DNA of 64,000 nt from Bacillus sp. BGMRC 2118 (GCA_008364785.1 VTTJ01000008.1:1-64000); one strand, 5' to 3'; counted from the stretch's first letter, positions 18,341-26,556 are shown. A program made the numbers and translations. The notes: a model not told the origin generated them from the sequence alone.

Positions 18341-19495
18341 CTAATAGATAATAACGGTTTGATCAAACACCTCACACGCTATGGACTTCCCGTTATAGTA
18401 TTGAACATTTTGCGTCAGCTTATCAATAATTGCAACATGAAATAAATCTTTTCCATCTGAACGTGTCCAACAATCCGTTACTATATATCGTTCATCAATA
18501 TAATGTACGTAGACATTTAGTAGATCTTTCAAGTGTTGAAAGTACGTATGTTCAATTTTAAAAATCTCCTTCTTAATAGGAGCAAAAAAGTAATCTTCTT
18601 CTGTTGATACAAAGTACACATGATCATTGAAAATCCGTATTGTATTGTAAGAAAATCCGTTAGGTAATCGGTACATCTCTTTTTCAAACGTTACTTTATC
18701 CACTTGAACTAATTCAACAATTTGAGTAGGATAATCTTTTCTGATATAAAAGAATGACTCCATATTTTCAGCGATCACTCTAGTAAAGCCGTCAATATCT
18801 TTCTTATCTACAATAGATATAGAAAACGGCACATTTGCTTTACACTCTTTCACGAACTGCTTTAAGGAAATGACACCAATGTATTCAAAGTGGGACGATA
18901 CATCTATAATATCTTCTTGATTACGATAACTTTCTTCACTCTCCCACGTATCAACGAGATAGGGGTTTAACAACAGATGAGCTTCTCCATTACGATGAAA
19001 TATAGTCGGTGTAGAAAGAGAGCTATTCAAAAAACGGTCGTTTACTGAATACACTCGTTGTTTCTTTGCATCAAACAAATATAGAGATGTTTCATTCTCA
19101 TCTTCATCTGCATCTTTGTTGAAGACACTATACATCACTTCAGTATCCGTCATAAACTCACCTTCAAATTCTATCTCATGTGGAAAATGAATGGTCCCTA
19201 CCTCATGCAACTCCTTACTAATTAAATGAAAGCGAAAGAACGTATAGAAGGCTGCATTACCAGAAGAAGTGTATGTAGCGTAATTGATAAATGGATATTC
19301 ATAAGGAAAATCAATGGCATTGTTCATCTTGTGAATTTCCTTTGTGCGGTTGCCTTTTTTCTCATATATTGTCATATCAGCTAATGGATAAGTAGTTGTA
19401 GACTTTGATACATAGAATAGAGATGCATCTATGAGATCTATAGGATACTGTATTGAATTTATTTTTTTGCTGTCCTTTAATGATATAACATTCAT
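18341..19495 (-). CDS. uncharacterised 384-residue protein
   Basis: I do not recognise this protein. It has no signal peptide or membrane segment. It is rich in aromatic residues and short beta-prone stretches (IYEKKGNRTKEIHKM, FRFHLISKELHEVGTIHF, YNGKSIACEVFDQTVIIY), which could fold as a beta-propeller-like repeat, though no repeat motif is obvious. The ATG at 19495 follows TAGGAGT. It is monocistronic with its own terminator and flanked by MITE copy 3. It has no counterpart in the B. subtilis gene order that I know. Confidence 0.6.
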   Translation of the reverse strand: MNVISLKDSKKINSIQYPIDLIDASLFYVSKSTTTYPLADMTIYEKKGNRTKEIHKMNNAIDFPYEYPFINYATYTSSGNAAFYTFFRFHLISKELHEVGTIHFPHEIEFEGEFMTDTEVMYSVFNKDADEDENETSLYLFDAKKQRVYSVNDRFLNSSLSTPTIFHRNGEAHLLLNPYLVDTWESEESYRNQEDIIDVSSHFEYIGVISLKQFVKECKANVPFSISIVDKKDIDGFTRVIAENMESFFYIRKDYPTQIVELVQVDKVTFEKEMYRLPNGFSYNTIRIFNDHVYFVSTEEDYFFAPIKKEIFKIEHTYFQHLKDLLNVYVHYIDERYIVTDCWTRSDGKDLFHVAIIDKLTQNVQYYNGKSIACEVFDQTVIIY

Positions 19496-19568
19496 GTATG
19501 CTATTACTCCTAATCGTGGATTGATTAGTTCAATATTAACAGAGAATAAAGAAGTTGGAAATGAAAAT

Positions 19569-19592
19569 ACCTGCGGAGGATGATCCGCAGGT
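19569..19592 (-). terminator. terminator of the small-gene pair
   Basis: ACCTGCGGA (19569-19577) pairs with TCCGCAGGT (19584-19592), a perfect 9-bp stem. On the minus strand it is followed by ATTTTCATTT. Confidence 0.75.
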
Positions 19593-19626
19593 CTATCAAT
19601 GAAAAAAGGGTATAGCTATTACTTCT

Positions 19627-19824
19627 CTACTGCAGCTGATCAAGTTGATCTTGCATTTGACGAAGTTGTACTTTTTCTGCATCTGTTGAGTTTGCATAAG
19701 CAGATGTTAGCGCATTTTTTGCAACATCTATCGATTTTTGCTGATCAACTGAACTATTGCCAGAAGATGCTTGCATTGCGATGGCTACAGTTTCACGAGC
19801 TTTTTGAAATAGTTGGTTGCCCAT
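19627..19824 (-). CDS. small DUF3813-like protein (YizC-type)
   Basis: A 65-residue helical protein (MGNQLFQKARETVAIAMQAS..., ending LRQMQDQLDQLQ) with an amphipathic, coiled-coil-like C-terminus. It resembles the DUF3813 family encoded beside yitU in Bacillus; the family name is from memory. Function unknown. The ATG at 19824 lies just after the stop of the preceding 50-residue gene, whose last codons supply the GGAGG site, so the two are coupled. Confidence 0.72.
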   Translation of the reverse strand: MGNQLFQKARETVAIAMQASSGNSSVDQQKSIDVAKNALTSAYANSTDAEKVQLRQMQDQLDQLQ

Positions 19825-19826
19825 GG

Positions 19827-19979
19827 TTATACGCCTCCAAGAGAACTTTCTTCGACATTTTTCAACTTATTTTCTTCTGCTTCAGCTAAAGTAGAGCGGT
19901 ACGGGAATCGTTCATCATGCTTTGTAATAAAATCGTTACTTTGTTGAACAAAGCGCTTTGATTTATTGCTGCGGCCCAT
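19827..19979 (-). CDS. small hypothetical protein (50 residues)
   Basis: A 50-residue charged protein beginning MGRSNKSKRFVQQSND and ending SSLGGV, with no membrane segment. The ATG at 19979 follows AAAGGGGGAA. The stop is two bases before the start of the DUF3813-like gene, and its final codons carry that gene's ribosome binding site, so this is a translated two-gene unit. The family is not recognised. Confidence 0.72.
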   Translation of the reverse strand: MGRSNKSKRFVQQSNDFITKHDERFPYRSTLAEAEENKLKNVEESSLGGV

Positions 19980-20086
19980 GATACATTCCCCCTTTAATAT
20001 GATGACGCTACCCTTGCTGCGTCAGTTATTATTGTGTGAGAAAAGGATTGTTCGTATGCTGGTAACAATTTATCAATTTGTTATAT

Positions 20087-20899
20087 TTACACCTTTAATT
20101 GTAAAACTTCCTCAAGATAATGGGCAATTCCGTCTTCTTCATTCGTCTTCGTAACAAAGTTGGAAATAGTTTTTAGTTCTGAAATGGCATTTCCCATCGC
20201 AACACCGTGACCCGCATATTCAATCATTTCGAAATCGTTATCTTCATCTCCAAAAGCAATAATACGGTCCTGTGGTACTTGAAAATGCTCTGAGATTCGT
20301 TTCAATCCGATTGCCTTATTCATGCCGCTTTTGACAATTTCAATAACGTTAAAGGGTGCACCCCATTTTCTATGATCGATAACCTCAGCATGGATTTCTG
20401 ATAAATGGGTACGAATATCCGTAAGCATTGATTCCTCTGCATGAATTAAGATAGAGGTTGGATCATGTTGAAGGATTTCTTTTAAGTTTCCAGTTTGAAC
20501 TTTTGGGTTTCCCATTCCAACCCAGTTCATAATATTTTCATCGTGGTAATGAAGATAAACATCATCCATAACCTCTGCTAATATATTTTTAACTGAAAAG
20601 CTTTCAGTGGAATGAATAATCTCTTTTGCTGTCTGAATATCAAAAGGTGAATGATGGATTCCCCATGAAGGAGAGGAAGGATGATGAACAAGAGCTCCAT
20701 TAAAGTTGACCATTGGTGATGTCAGTCCAAGTTCCTGATAATATCCTTTACTGGCGCGGTAAGGTCTACCAGTAGCAATTACTACATGATGTCCTGCTTC
20801 CATTGCGGTTTGAAGTGTACGCTTTGTACGGGAAGAAATTACTTTTGAATCAGTTAATAAAGTACCGTCTAGATCTATTGCGATAATATGTGGTTTCAT
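20087..20899 (-). CDS. yitU: HAD-superfamily phosphatase, Cof type (YitU)
   Basis: Cof-type HAD hydrolase of 270 residues. Motif I is DLDGTLL (residues 9-15), with the IATGRPYR segment (motif II), a Lys in GLKRISEHF and motif IV AFGDEDNDFEMI. It probably dephosphorylates small phosphometabolites. B. subtilis YitU is among the HAD enzymes reported to act on the riboflavin precursor ArPP or related phosphates. The ATG at 20899 follows AAGGAGAAA. Position next to the DUF3813-like gene matches B. subtilis. Confidence 0.87.
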   Translation of the reverse strand: MKPHIIAIDLDGTLLTDSKVISSRTKRTLQTAMEAGHHVVIATGRPYRASKGYYQELGLTSPMVNFNGALVHHPSSPSWGIHHSPFDIQTAKEIIHSTESFSVKNILAEVMDDVYLHYHDENIMNWVGMGNPKVQTGNLKEILQHDPTSILIHAEESMLTDIRTHLSEIHAEVIDHRKWGAPFNVIEIVKSGMNKAIGLKRISEHFQVPQDRIIAFGDEDNDFEMIEYAGHGVAMGNAISELKTISNFVTKTNEEDGIAHYLEEVLQLKV

Positions 20900-20994
20900 C
20901 TAGTTTCTCCTTTATATCTCATTTGTAGTAAGTGTAACTTTTTTTGAAGAGACTGTCTAAGAAAATGCTATATAAAGAAAATGTTATGTAAATT

Positions 20995-21165
20995 TTATTT
21001 AAATTCATATGTAGATTTTGGCTCTGCTATCGCATTAATTTCATCAATTTGTTTTTGGAGCTGACTCATTATTTCAAATGTAAGACTTCCATCAGATTGA
21101 GTAGGAATATTTGTTATTAAAATAGGATAACCCTTACGGTGAAAAATTTTCATATTTTCTACCAT
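20995..21165 (-). CDS. small hypothetical protein (56 residues)
   Basis: A 56-residue soluble protein (MVENMKIFHRKGYPILITNI..., ending EPKSTYEFK). Start: ATG at 21165, seven bases after AAAGGAGC. The frame to 21207 lacks a site. It lies between yitU and sufT, where B. subtilis carries yizB, so it may be that orthologue. Function unknown. Confidence 0.65.
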   Translation of the reverse strand: MVENMKIFHRKGYPILITNIPTQSDGSLTFEIMSQLQKQIDEINAIAEPKSTYEFK

Positions 21166-21342
21166 TCGTAATGCTCCTTTCATTTTGGTATAGGATAAAA
21201 ATATCACTAGCGTATGAAGTAATTCAATATATTTTGTAAAAATTGTGTAAATTTTCTGTTAATAGTGAAATGCATATTACTTAAATAGATTTACATACTA
21301 GGTTATACTTATAAGTACATAATCGATTAGGAGGGAAAGCAA

Positions 21343-21654
21343 GTGGATAAAGCGATGGAAGAAAGCATTTATGGTGCGTTAGAGACAGTGAATGATCCTG
21401 AATTAGGAATTGATATAGTAAACCTTGGTTTAGTGTATGAAGTTGATTTAGACGAAAAGGGTATTGCGAAAATAACAATGACTTTGACATCAATCGGATG
21501 TCCTTTGGCAGGTACAATAACAGATGATATAAGAGGAGCATTACTGGATTTACCAGAGGTCAATGATGTAGATGTGAACATCGTATGGTCACCAGCATGG
21601 TCGAAGGATCGTATGTCCAGATATGCTAAAATTGCACTGAATGTTACAGATTAA
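21343..21654 (+). CDS. sufT: MIP18/DUF59 iron-sulfur assembly factor (SufT/YitW)
   Basis: A 103-residue MIP18-domain protein with TVNDPELGIDIVNLGLVYEV and the conserved cysteine motif TSIGCPLAGTI. Homologues such as SufT assist iron-sulfur cluster maturation. Start: GTG at 21343 after AGGAGGGA. Matches B. subtilis yitW in position and length. In B. subtilis the arg-car operon follows further downstream, whereas here yjzC follows directly. Confidence 0.88.
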   Translation: MDKAMEESIYGALETVNDPELGIDIVNLGLVYEVDLDEKGIAKITMTLTSIGCPLAGTITDDIRGALLDLPEVNDVDVNIVWSPAWSKDRMSRYAKIALNVTD

Positions 21655-21749
21655 TCATCAACGCTTACCAATTTCTGATTACGGAAAGGAAATTAAAATT
21701 TTGGGTAAAATACTTATGCAACCTATTTCAACAACGAGGAGGGTGCAAG

Positions 21750-21935
21750 ATGGGTCAATCAAGACAGTTTACTGCAGGCCAAAAGGCGCCAAATAACGGG
21801 ATATATATAGAAATTGGTGAAACAGGAAGCAATGTAATGAACCCTAAAAAGGTAAGATTGAAGGCGGGAGATACATTCCCTGAAAACTCCAATCACAATC
21901 GAAAATGGAGTTATGCGCCTAAGTTTGGACATTAA
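21750..21935 (+). CDS. yjzC: YjzC-family protein
   Basis: A 61-residue protein with the YjzC signature (GQKAPNNGIYIEIGETGSNV, KKVRLKAGDTFPENSNHNRKW). Small, soluble and basic. Homologues are widespread in Bacillus and their function is unknown. The ATG follows GAGGAGGGT. Its terminator and convergent partner yjzD keep the B. subtilis arrangement. Confidence 0.88.
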   Translation: MGQSRQFTAGQKAPNNGIYIEIGETGSNVMNPKKVRLKAGDTFPENSNHNRKWSYAPKFGH

Positions 21936-21940
21936 AAGGA

Positions 21941-21975
21941 AAAAGTCATCTCATGATTAATGAGGTGACTTTTTC
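21941..21975 (+). terminator. yjzC terminator
   Basis: AAAAGTCATCTCA (21941-21953) pairs with TGAGGTGACTTTT (21961-21973), with one G-U. Confidence 0.88.
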
Positions 21976-22000
21976 TGTGGTTAAAGCAATCTGTCCCAAT

Positions 22001-22032
22001 AAAAAAGCTGACTCATGTGAGTCAGCTTTTTT
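22001..22032 (-). terminator. yjzD terminator, near-perfect palindrome
   Basis: AAAAAAGCTGACTCA and TGAGTCAGCTTTTTT form a 15-bp stem around TG, able to terminate both strands. Confidence 0.9.
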
Positions 22033-22033
22033 A

Positions 22034-22219
22034 TTAATGCTTTTCAGCTTGCTCCTTTGGTACAAGAGCGTCTCCAAGAATGAAGATAAGGATAGAGAAA
22101 ACAACAGCAACAATAGTTCCTGTTTGAAAACTATATGTAGCGCTTTGCATTGAACTAACTACGTAAAGTGTCATTTGAATTAATAAGAAAGTCCAGAAAA
22201 ATGTCCAAAAATAACGCAT
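22034..22219 (-). CDS. yjzD: YjzD-family small membrane protein (DUF2929)
   Basis: A 61-residue protein with two predicted membrane helices (about 5-22 and 32-53) separated by a short loop. It matches YjzD/DUF2929 and its position next to yjzC. Function unknown. The start is ATG at 22219, following GAGGTGA. Confidence 0.85.
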   Translation of the reverse strand: MRYFWTFFWTFLLIQMTLYVVSSMQSATYSFQTGTIVAVVFSILIFILGDALVPKEQAEKH

Positions 22220-22362
22220 GACTTCACCTCAATTTCCTTAGAACGAATAGTAAAACAATTATATATATTGTAACACAGACGTACTACAAAAATAAATAAG
22301 TTCGAATTGAAAGAATATTTATGTATAGAAGTGCTTTTTTTAGCAAATCAGAGTTTATGTAA

Positions 22363-22529
22363 AGGCTCTTTTCTAAAACTTTGTTGCTTTTAGTACAATT
22401 ATGGATATACAAAGTTTAGAAGCATATTGAAGTTGGTTTAGAAAGAAGCAATCTCTATCTATAATAGTAACTAGATACTAAGGCTTTTGTTGTTTTAAGC
22501 AAAACAACAATCAATAACGAAAACAGTCT
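22363..22529 (+). mobile_element. MITE-like element, copy 4 (167 bp)
   Basis: Starts AGGCTCTTTTC and ends GAAAACAGTCT. The left flank is ATGTAA (22357-22362) and the right flank ATAAAA, a decayed or absent duplication. The internal hairpin is conserved in position but has a different stem, TTGTTGTTTT/AAAACAACAA around AAGC. It fills most of the gap between the divergent yjzD and the 38-residue gene. Confidence 0.75.
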
Positions 22530-22571
22530 ATAAAAACTATACCTAACTTTTCATAGGACAGGGGTGATCAG

Positions 22572-22688
22572 ATGAACGAGGAATTACGACAGGAAATGAA
22601 TCTGTTGTTAGAACAGGAAGAATCAAATTTAACGCTGGAAGGTAAAGAAAGACTTCAGCAGCTGTTAGATACACTAAGTGAAGAATAA
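22572..22688 (+). CDS. small acidic helical protein (38 residues)
   Basis: ATG at 22572 after AGGGGTGAT opens a 38-residue frame (MNEELRQEMNLLLEQEESNL..., ending LLDTLSEE). It is strongly acidic and predicted to be entirely helical. I know no family. A good ribosome binding site and sense-biased codon use support it, but the length leaves doubt. Confidence 0.5.
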   Translation: MNEELRQEMNLLLEQEESNLTLEGKERLQQLLDTLSEE

Positions 22689-22791
22689 GAATTAGTATAA
22701 AATAGGCAAAAATCCCTTTCATATTCTAATTCCAAACATACAGTAATAAGGAGCGAATTTTTTTGGGAATTAGTAAGCGGGGGAATAATTT

Positions 22792-23523
22792 ATGAATCAG
22801 CGATTTTTTTTGTTAGATGGAGAATGGAATGTCGTTCATACACCAGATCGCCCAAATGGGTTTGCCATCTTTATTATTGGAGACCGTAATCATTTTGTAG
22901 ACGATTCAACAAGCTTCTGGATTCAAAATGCAGGAAGATATACATTCATAGACCTCTTTCTTAAAAATGGCTATACGGTATTTTACTCTAACCTCTACGG
23001 TGCAAACTGGGGAGCACCCAAAGCCGTTACATTAGCGAAAAGACTTTACCATATCGTAATGAAAAACGAAATCTTAAATGACAATATTCATTTACTAGTT
23101 GAAGGGATGGGTGCTTTAACTGGGTTAAAGTTAATGGAGGAGATGGGAGAGAGTATTCGTTCAGTTGCCATGCTAAATCCATGTTTAAGTGTAAGTGCCC
23201 AAGTCAGACATGAACAAGAAAATAAATTGTTCTTTAAAAGAATCGTTAGAGAACTGACTACAGCATTTGAGTGGGAAGAACAAAAAACTCAACAGAAGAT
23301 TGAACAAATAGAATCCTTTGAGACCTACAAAGCAACCAATCCTGCTAAAATATGGGTTTCAACAGATGAACAAACGTATCAGTCCAAAGAGTTAAGTCGG
23401 CAGTATGAGCAGTTCCGAAAGCAATTTGCCCCAATTCAGCTTGTGTTTCATGTAAATGAAAAGCGTTTTGGAATTGGCGGTAGTATGTTGCAATTTTATG
23501 AAAAACATGAAAGATCATTATAA
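22792..23523 (+). CDS. yjaU: alpha/beta-hydrolase-fold protein YjaU
   Basis: A 243-residue protein with an alpha/beta-hydrolase-like layout. The expected nucleophile elbow GxSxG reads VEGMG (in LLVEGMGALTGLKL), so the catalytic serine appears missing and hydrolase activity is doubtful. It occupies the position of B. subtilis yjaU, at the head of the yjaU-yjaV-med-comZ cluster. The ATG follows GCGGGGGAA. A terminator-like hairpin follows the stop. Confidence 0.75.
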   Translation: MNQRFFLLDGEWNVVHTPDRPNGFAIFIIGDRNHFVDDSTSFWIQNAGRYTFIDLFLKNGYTVFYSNLYGANWGAPKAVTLAKRLYHIVMKNEILNDNIHLLVEGMGALTGLKLMEEMGESIRSVAMLNPCLSVSAQVRHEQENKLFFKRIVRELTTAFEWEEQKTQQKIEQIESFETYKATNPAKIWVSTDEQTYQSKELSRQYEQFRKQFAPIQLVFHVNEKRFGIGGSMLQFYEKHERSL

Positions 23524-23526
23524 CTA

Positions 23527-23562
23527 CCCTTATATCGCTTAGGTATAAGGGATTTTGTTTTT
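23527..23562 (+). terminator. yjaU terminator
   Basis: CCCTTATA (23527-23534) pairs with TATAAGGG (23544-23551), followed by ATTTTGTTTTT. Confidence 0.82.
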
Positions 23563-23707
23563 GAAATATCGATTAGTGGCACTTGTAATATTAAATAAAT
23601 TCATATCAACTGAAACATCCTTCATACATATAAAAAATAAAGAGGCTATTCAAACGTCTCCGTGGTCGATACGAAATGGCACAATGGTAAGAAAAGGGGA
23701 TGATTAC

Positions 23708-24589
23708 TTGGAAGATGTGTTAGTATTAGGCTCAATGAGCTTTGTTGGTTTCCATCTTGTAAAAAGGTTACTCGAAGATGGCATAACTGTATATAGTGTC
23801 GAGATAAATGACGAAAAACGAGATGAAATAAAGGAAGAAAAGATGTTAGAAATCGGAAGAAATGCTAACTTCATTTCACTTGATTCACAGGAAGCTTTCG
23901 ACATCGAAGATAAATTGCAAGCAATATTTATATGTTATGATACGGAAGAAATAGTGGAAGAGGGGTATGTAGAAAGCTTTAGTGATATTCTTCAAGACAT
24001 CATTCATGAGTGTCAGTCAAGAGGAACAAGGCTTGTGTTTATTTCTTCATTAGAAGCAATTGATCATGATGTAGATATCGTAACAGAAGAAACAGGTTAT
24101 AAACCGAGAAATAAGACAGGGGAACTTTGTGCAAAATGGGAGAAAGTCATTGTAAATGCATATGAACGCAGGAAATTCTCATATGTCATTTTACGTTGTC
24201 CAACGATCTATGGCCCATGGCAGCCAAATCACTTTTCCTACCAATATGCGTTAGAAGCAATTGAACGTAAAATGCAGGTAAAAATCTTGGAAGATTCTTA
24301 TATTGAGGACATACTATATATTGATGATGTTATTGAAGCAATCATTCGAACCCAAACTATTACTGAAGAAAAGGAAATTATCCATATTACTTCTGGACGA
24401 AGCGGTGAATGGAGTAAAGGGTTAGAACTAATTGAACCTGACTATCATCTCCAAAAAAAGGCGCCTTATGCTACGCTGTCAACTAAAAAGGCAAGAGAGT
24501 TACTCTCTTTCAAACCTATGGTTAATATAGAAGATGGAATAGAATATCAACGAACCCATTTAAAAACCAAATTGAATCCAGATTATTAG
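23708..24589 (+). CDS. yjaV: NAD-dependent epimerase-like protein YjaV
   Basis: Extended SDR/epimerase-like protein of 293 residues. Start: TTG at 23708, seven bases after AAAGGGGA (23693-23700). A longer frame to 23555 begins in the preceding terminator. The Rossmann glycine motif is degenerate (GSMSFVG) and no YxxxK pair is visible, yet RCPTIYGPWQPNHFS and YIDDVIEAI are typical of epimerases. It may bind NAD without classical catalysis. It matches yjaV in order, upstream of med. Confidence 0.72.
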   Translation: MEDVLVLGSMSFVGFHLVKRLLEDGITVYSVEINDEKRDEIKEEKMLEIGRNANFISLDSQEAFDIEDKLQAIFICYDTEEIVEEGYVESFSDILQDIIHECQSRGTRLVFISSLEAIDHDVDIVTEETGYKPRNKTGELCAKWEKVIVNAYERRKFSYVILRCPTIYGPWQPNHFSYQYALEAIERKMQVKILEDSYIEDILYIDDVIEAIIRTQTITEEKEIIHITSGRSGEWSKGLELIEPDYHLQKKAPYATLSTKKARELLSFKPMVNIEDGIEYQRTHLKTKLNPDY

Positions 24590-24695
24590 TATATAATTTT
24601 TATCCTTTACCAATATAGAGGTTAAAGGGTAAAATAACGTTGGACAGGCATACAAGTTTATTAGGGCTAACTCATTTTAGAAGGAAGTGATATGA

Positions 24696-25655
24696 ATGAA
24701 ACAGCCATTATTTGTCATTATACTATTATTATTATTTTTGATAGCTGCATGTTCGAATTCATCATCTTCTGGTGCCATTCAAAAGGTAGGCTTGCTAGTC
24801 CCCGAGACGGTAAATGATCAGGTTTGGGGTACGAAGGGATACAAAGGAATGCTACATATACAATCTGAATTTGATGCTGAAGTCTTTTATAAAGAAGGCA
24901 TGGATAATGAAGAGATCGTATCGGATGCAATACGTGAGTTCTCAGACAAAGATATTAACTTAATCTTTGGACATGGAAGTGAGTATGCAAGCTGGTTTAA
25001 TAAGATCGCTCCTAAGTATCCAGACATCCATTTTGTCTGTTTTAACGGTGATGTAAAAGGAGACAATGTAACTAGCTTGAACTTTAAGTCAGACGCAATG
25101 GGATTCTTTGGCGGTATGGTGGCTAGCGGGATGACGAAAACGAACAAAGTGGGAGTTATTGCTGCATTCGAATGGCAGCCAGAGGTTAATGGTTTTTTTG
25201 AAGGGGCACTTTATCAGAATCCAGATGTTAAAGTAGAGATTAACTATACCGAGCATTGGGATCATGTGGATACAGCTATGCAACAGCTTGAGCAAATGAT
25301 TGCTTCTGGTGTTGATGTTGTGTATCCGGCAGGCGATGGATTTAATGTTCCACTAATTGAAAGACTGAAGGAAGAAGGTCTGTATGCAATTGGTTTTATA
25401 TCTGATCAGTCTGATTTAGGTGAAGCTACAGTATTAACAAGTACAATTCAACATGTAGATGTCCTCTATGGGAAAGTAGCCAGGGACTTCAATGAGGGAA
25501 AATTAGAGTCAGGAAATTTATATTTTGATTTTGATAACGAAGTCATCAAAATGGGGAAATTCAGCTCAGAAGTAAACCCACAACTACAATCAAAAGTAAA
25601 TGATTCGATTGAAACATTTATTAATACAGGAAATTTACCAAATCAAGTTGAATAG
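24696..25655 (+). CDS. med: Med, BMP-family lipoprotein and competence regulator
   Basis: A 319-residue BMP-family protein with lipobox IAAC near residue 19 (LFLIAACSNSS). In B. subtilis Med positively affects comK and competence by an incompletely understood route. The BMP fold is evident (GLLVPETVNDQVWGTKGYKG, VGVIAAFEWQPEVNGFFEGA). The in-frame ATG at 24696 follows GAAGGAAGTGAT. comZ follows after 11 bp, as in B. subtilis. Confidence 0.88.
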   Translation: MKQPLFVIILLLLFLIAACSNSSSSGAIQKVGLLVPETVNDQVWGTKGYKGMLHIQSEFDAEVFYKEGMDNEEIVSDAIREFSDKDINLIFGHGSEYASWFNKIAPKYPDIHFVCFNGDVKGDNVTSLNFKSDAMGFFGGMVASGMTKTNKVGVIAAFEWQPEVNGFFEGALYQNPDVKVEINYTEHWDHVDTAMQQLEQMIASGVDVVYPAGDGFNVPLIERLKEEGLYAIGFISDQSDLGEATVLTSTIQHVDVLYGKVARDFNEGKLESGNLYFDFDNEVIKMGKFSSEVNPQLQSKVNDSIETFINTGNLPNQVE

Positions 25656-25666
25656 GAGGATGAAAA

Positions 25667-25858
25667 ATGGAGCCAAAACAAATGCAATTCATGCAAATTG
25701 CTATGAAATATTTACCTGAAGCAAAAGCTTTATTAGATGAAACAGGAATTGAACTGGATATGACCAAACTACAACCAGTAATGGAGTTATTAACGAAGGT
25801 TATGTCAGATGCATACGACCTAGGTAAGCAAGAAGCCCGTCAAGAGGAACAGGTATAA
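25667..25858 (+). CDS. comZ: ComZ, negative regulator of comG
   Basis: A 63-residue protein matching ComZ (QIAMKYLPEAK, MELLTKVMSDAYDLGK). In B. subtilis it reduces comG operon expression and is co-transcribed with med. A zipper-like helical pattern covers most of the chain. AGGAGGATGAAAA precedes the ATG. A long terminator ends the cluster. Confidence 0.92.
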   Translation: MEPKQMQFMQIAMKYLPEAKALLDETGIELDMTKLQPVMELLTKVMSDAYDLGKQEARQEEQV

Positions 25859-25872
25859 TATGTAACGAATGT

Positions 25873-25918
25873 AGACTGTACACGAACTCAGAAAAAGTGA
25901 GTTTTTGTACAGTCTTTT
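25873..25918 (+). terminator. terminator of the yjaU/yjaV-med-comZ cluster
   Basis: GACTGTAC and GTACAGTC form the outer stem, AACTCA and TGAGTT the inner stem, followed by TTTT. Confidence 0.88.
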
Positions 25919-26092
25919 AATATTTCTAAAAAAAAAGCTGGCACTAAACTTAAGTACCAACTTTGAAATGAATAAGGGTTGAATATTAAATTTGGCTGTT
26001 TGGTCTCGAATGTATCATTTCGTCAGTCTTTCGTAAACGAGTGAAGATGTCCCCATTTGATAAATATCACTATTAATAACCAGTGAAATCTT

Positions 26093-26338
26093 TTATTTTT
26101 GTTTCTTAAACAAGTCTAGTAATGGAGAAAATTGTTTTACCATTGGTTTAAATTTGTTAATGGAACTCATGATAGAGTCGACATTTTGCAGCATACTGCC
26201 AAAATCAATATTATTTTCAGAAGTGTTTGTGTTCCTAGTGACCGGGCGTGTATTTCTAAATTCACTAGTACGATTACCGAACATTAGACGATCAAAAGGA
26301 TGCTCTCTTTTGGATTGTTCATTTTCTTGATTTTCCAT
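26093..26338 (-). CDS. small hypothetical protein (81 residues)
   Basis: An 81-residue protein. The N-terminal half is polar (HPFDRLMFGNRTSEFRN) and the C-terminal half is a hydrophobic-patterned helix (SMLQNVDSIMSSINKFKPMV, ending KKQK), somewhat like YqfQ/YppG-type Bacillus proteins. ATG at 26338 follows AGGAGGTG, and the frame upstream overlaps that site. It diverges from fabH. Function unknown. Confidence 0.65.
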   Translation of the reverse strand: MENQENEQSKREHPFDRLMFGNRTSEFRNTRPVTRNTNTSENNIDFGSMLQNVDSIMSSINKFKPMVKQFSPLLDLFKKQK

Positions 26339-26470
26339 GATTTGCACCTCCTATATTAGTAGTGACATAATGGTATTGTTTGGAAGTACATACCAGTTCT
26401 ATCATACAATATGTAAGAATGTTCATATTTGTTTGGGACAATTGTCATAAGTTAAGAAAAAATATTACAG

Positions 26471-26515
26471 TTGTCAAAAGGATTCTTTTACTATAAAATT
26501 AGTACCAAGTCATAA
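26471..26515 (+). promoter_or_regulatory. fabHF promoter with FapR-like operator
   Basis: TTGTCA (26471-26476), 17 bp, then TAAAAT (26494-26499) form a promoter. TTAGTACCAAGTCATAA at 26499-26515, overlapping its start region, closely resembles the FapR operator known from B. subtilis fab genes (recalled, not searched). Malonyl-CoA would relieve this repression. Confidence 0.7.
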
Positions 26516-26556
26516 TAATTGATAACAAATATAGAATACATAAGGAGGTCCTACAT

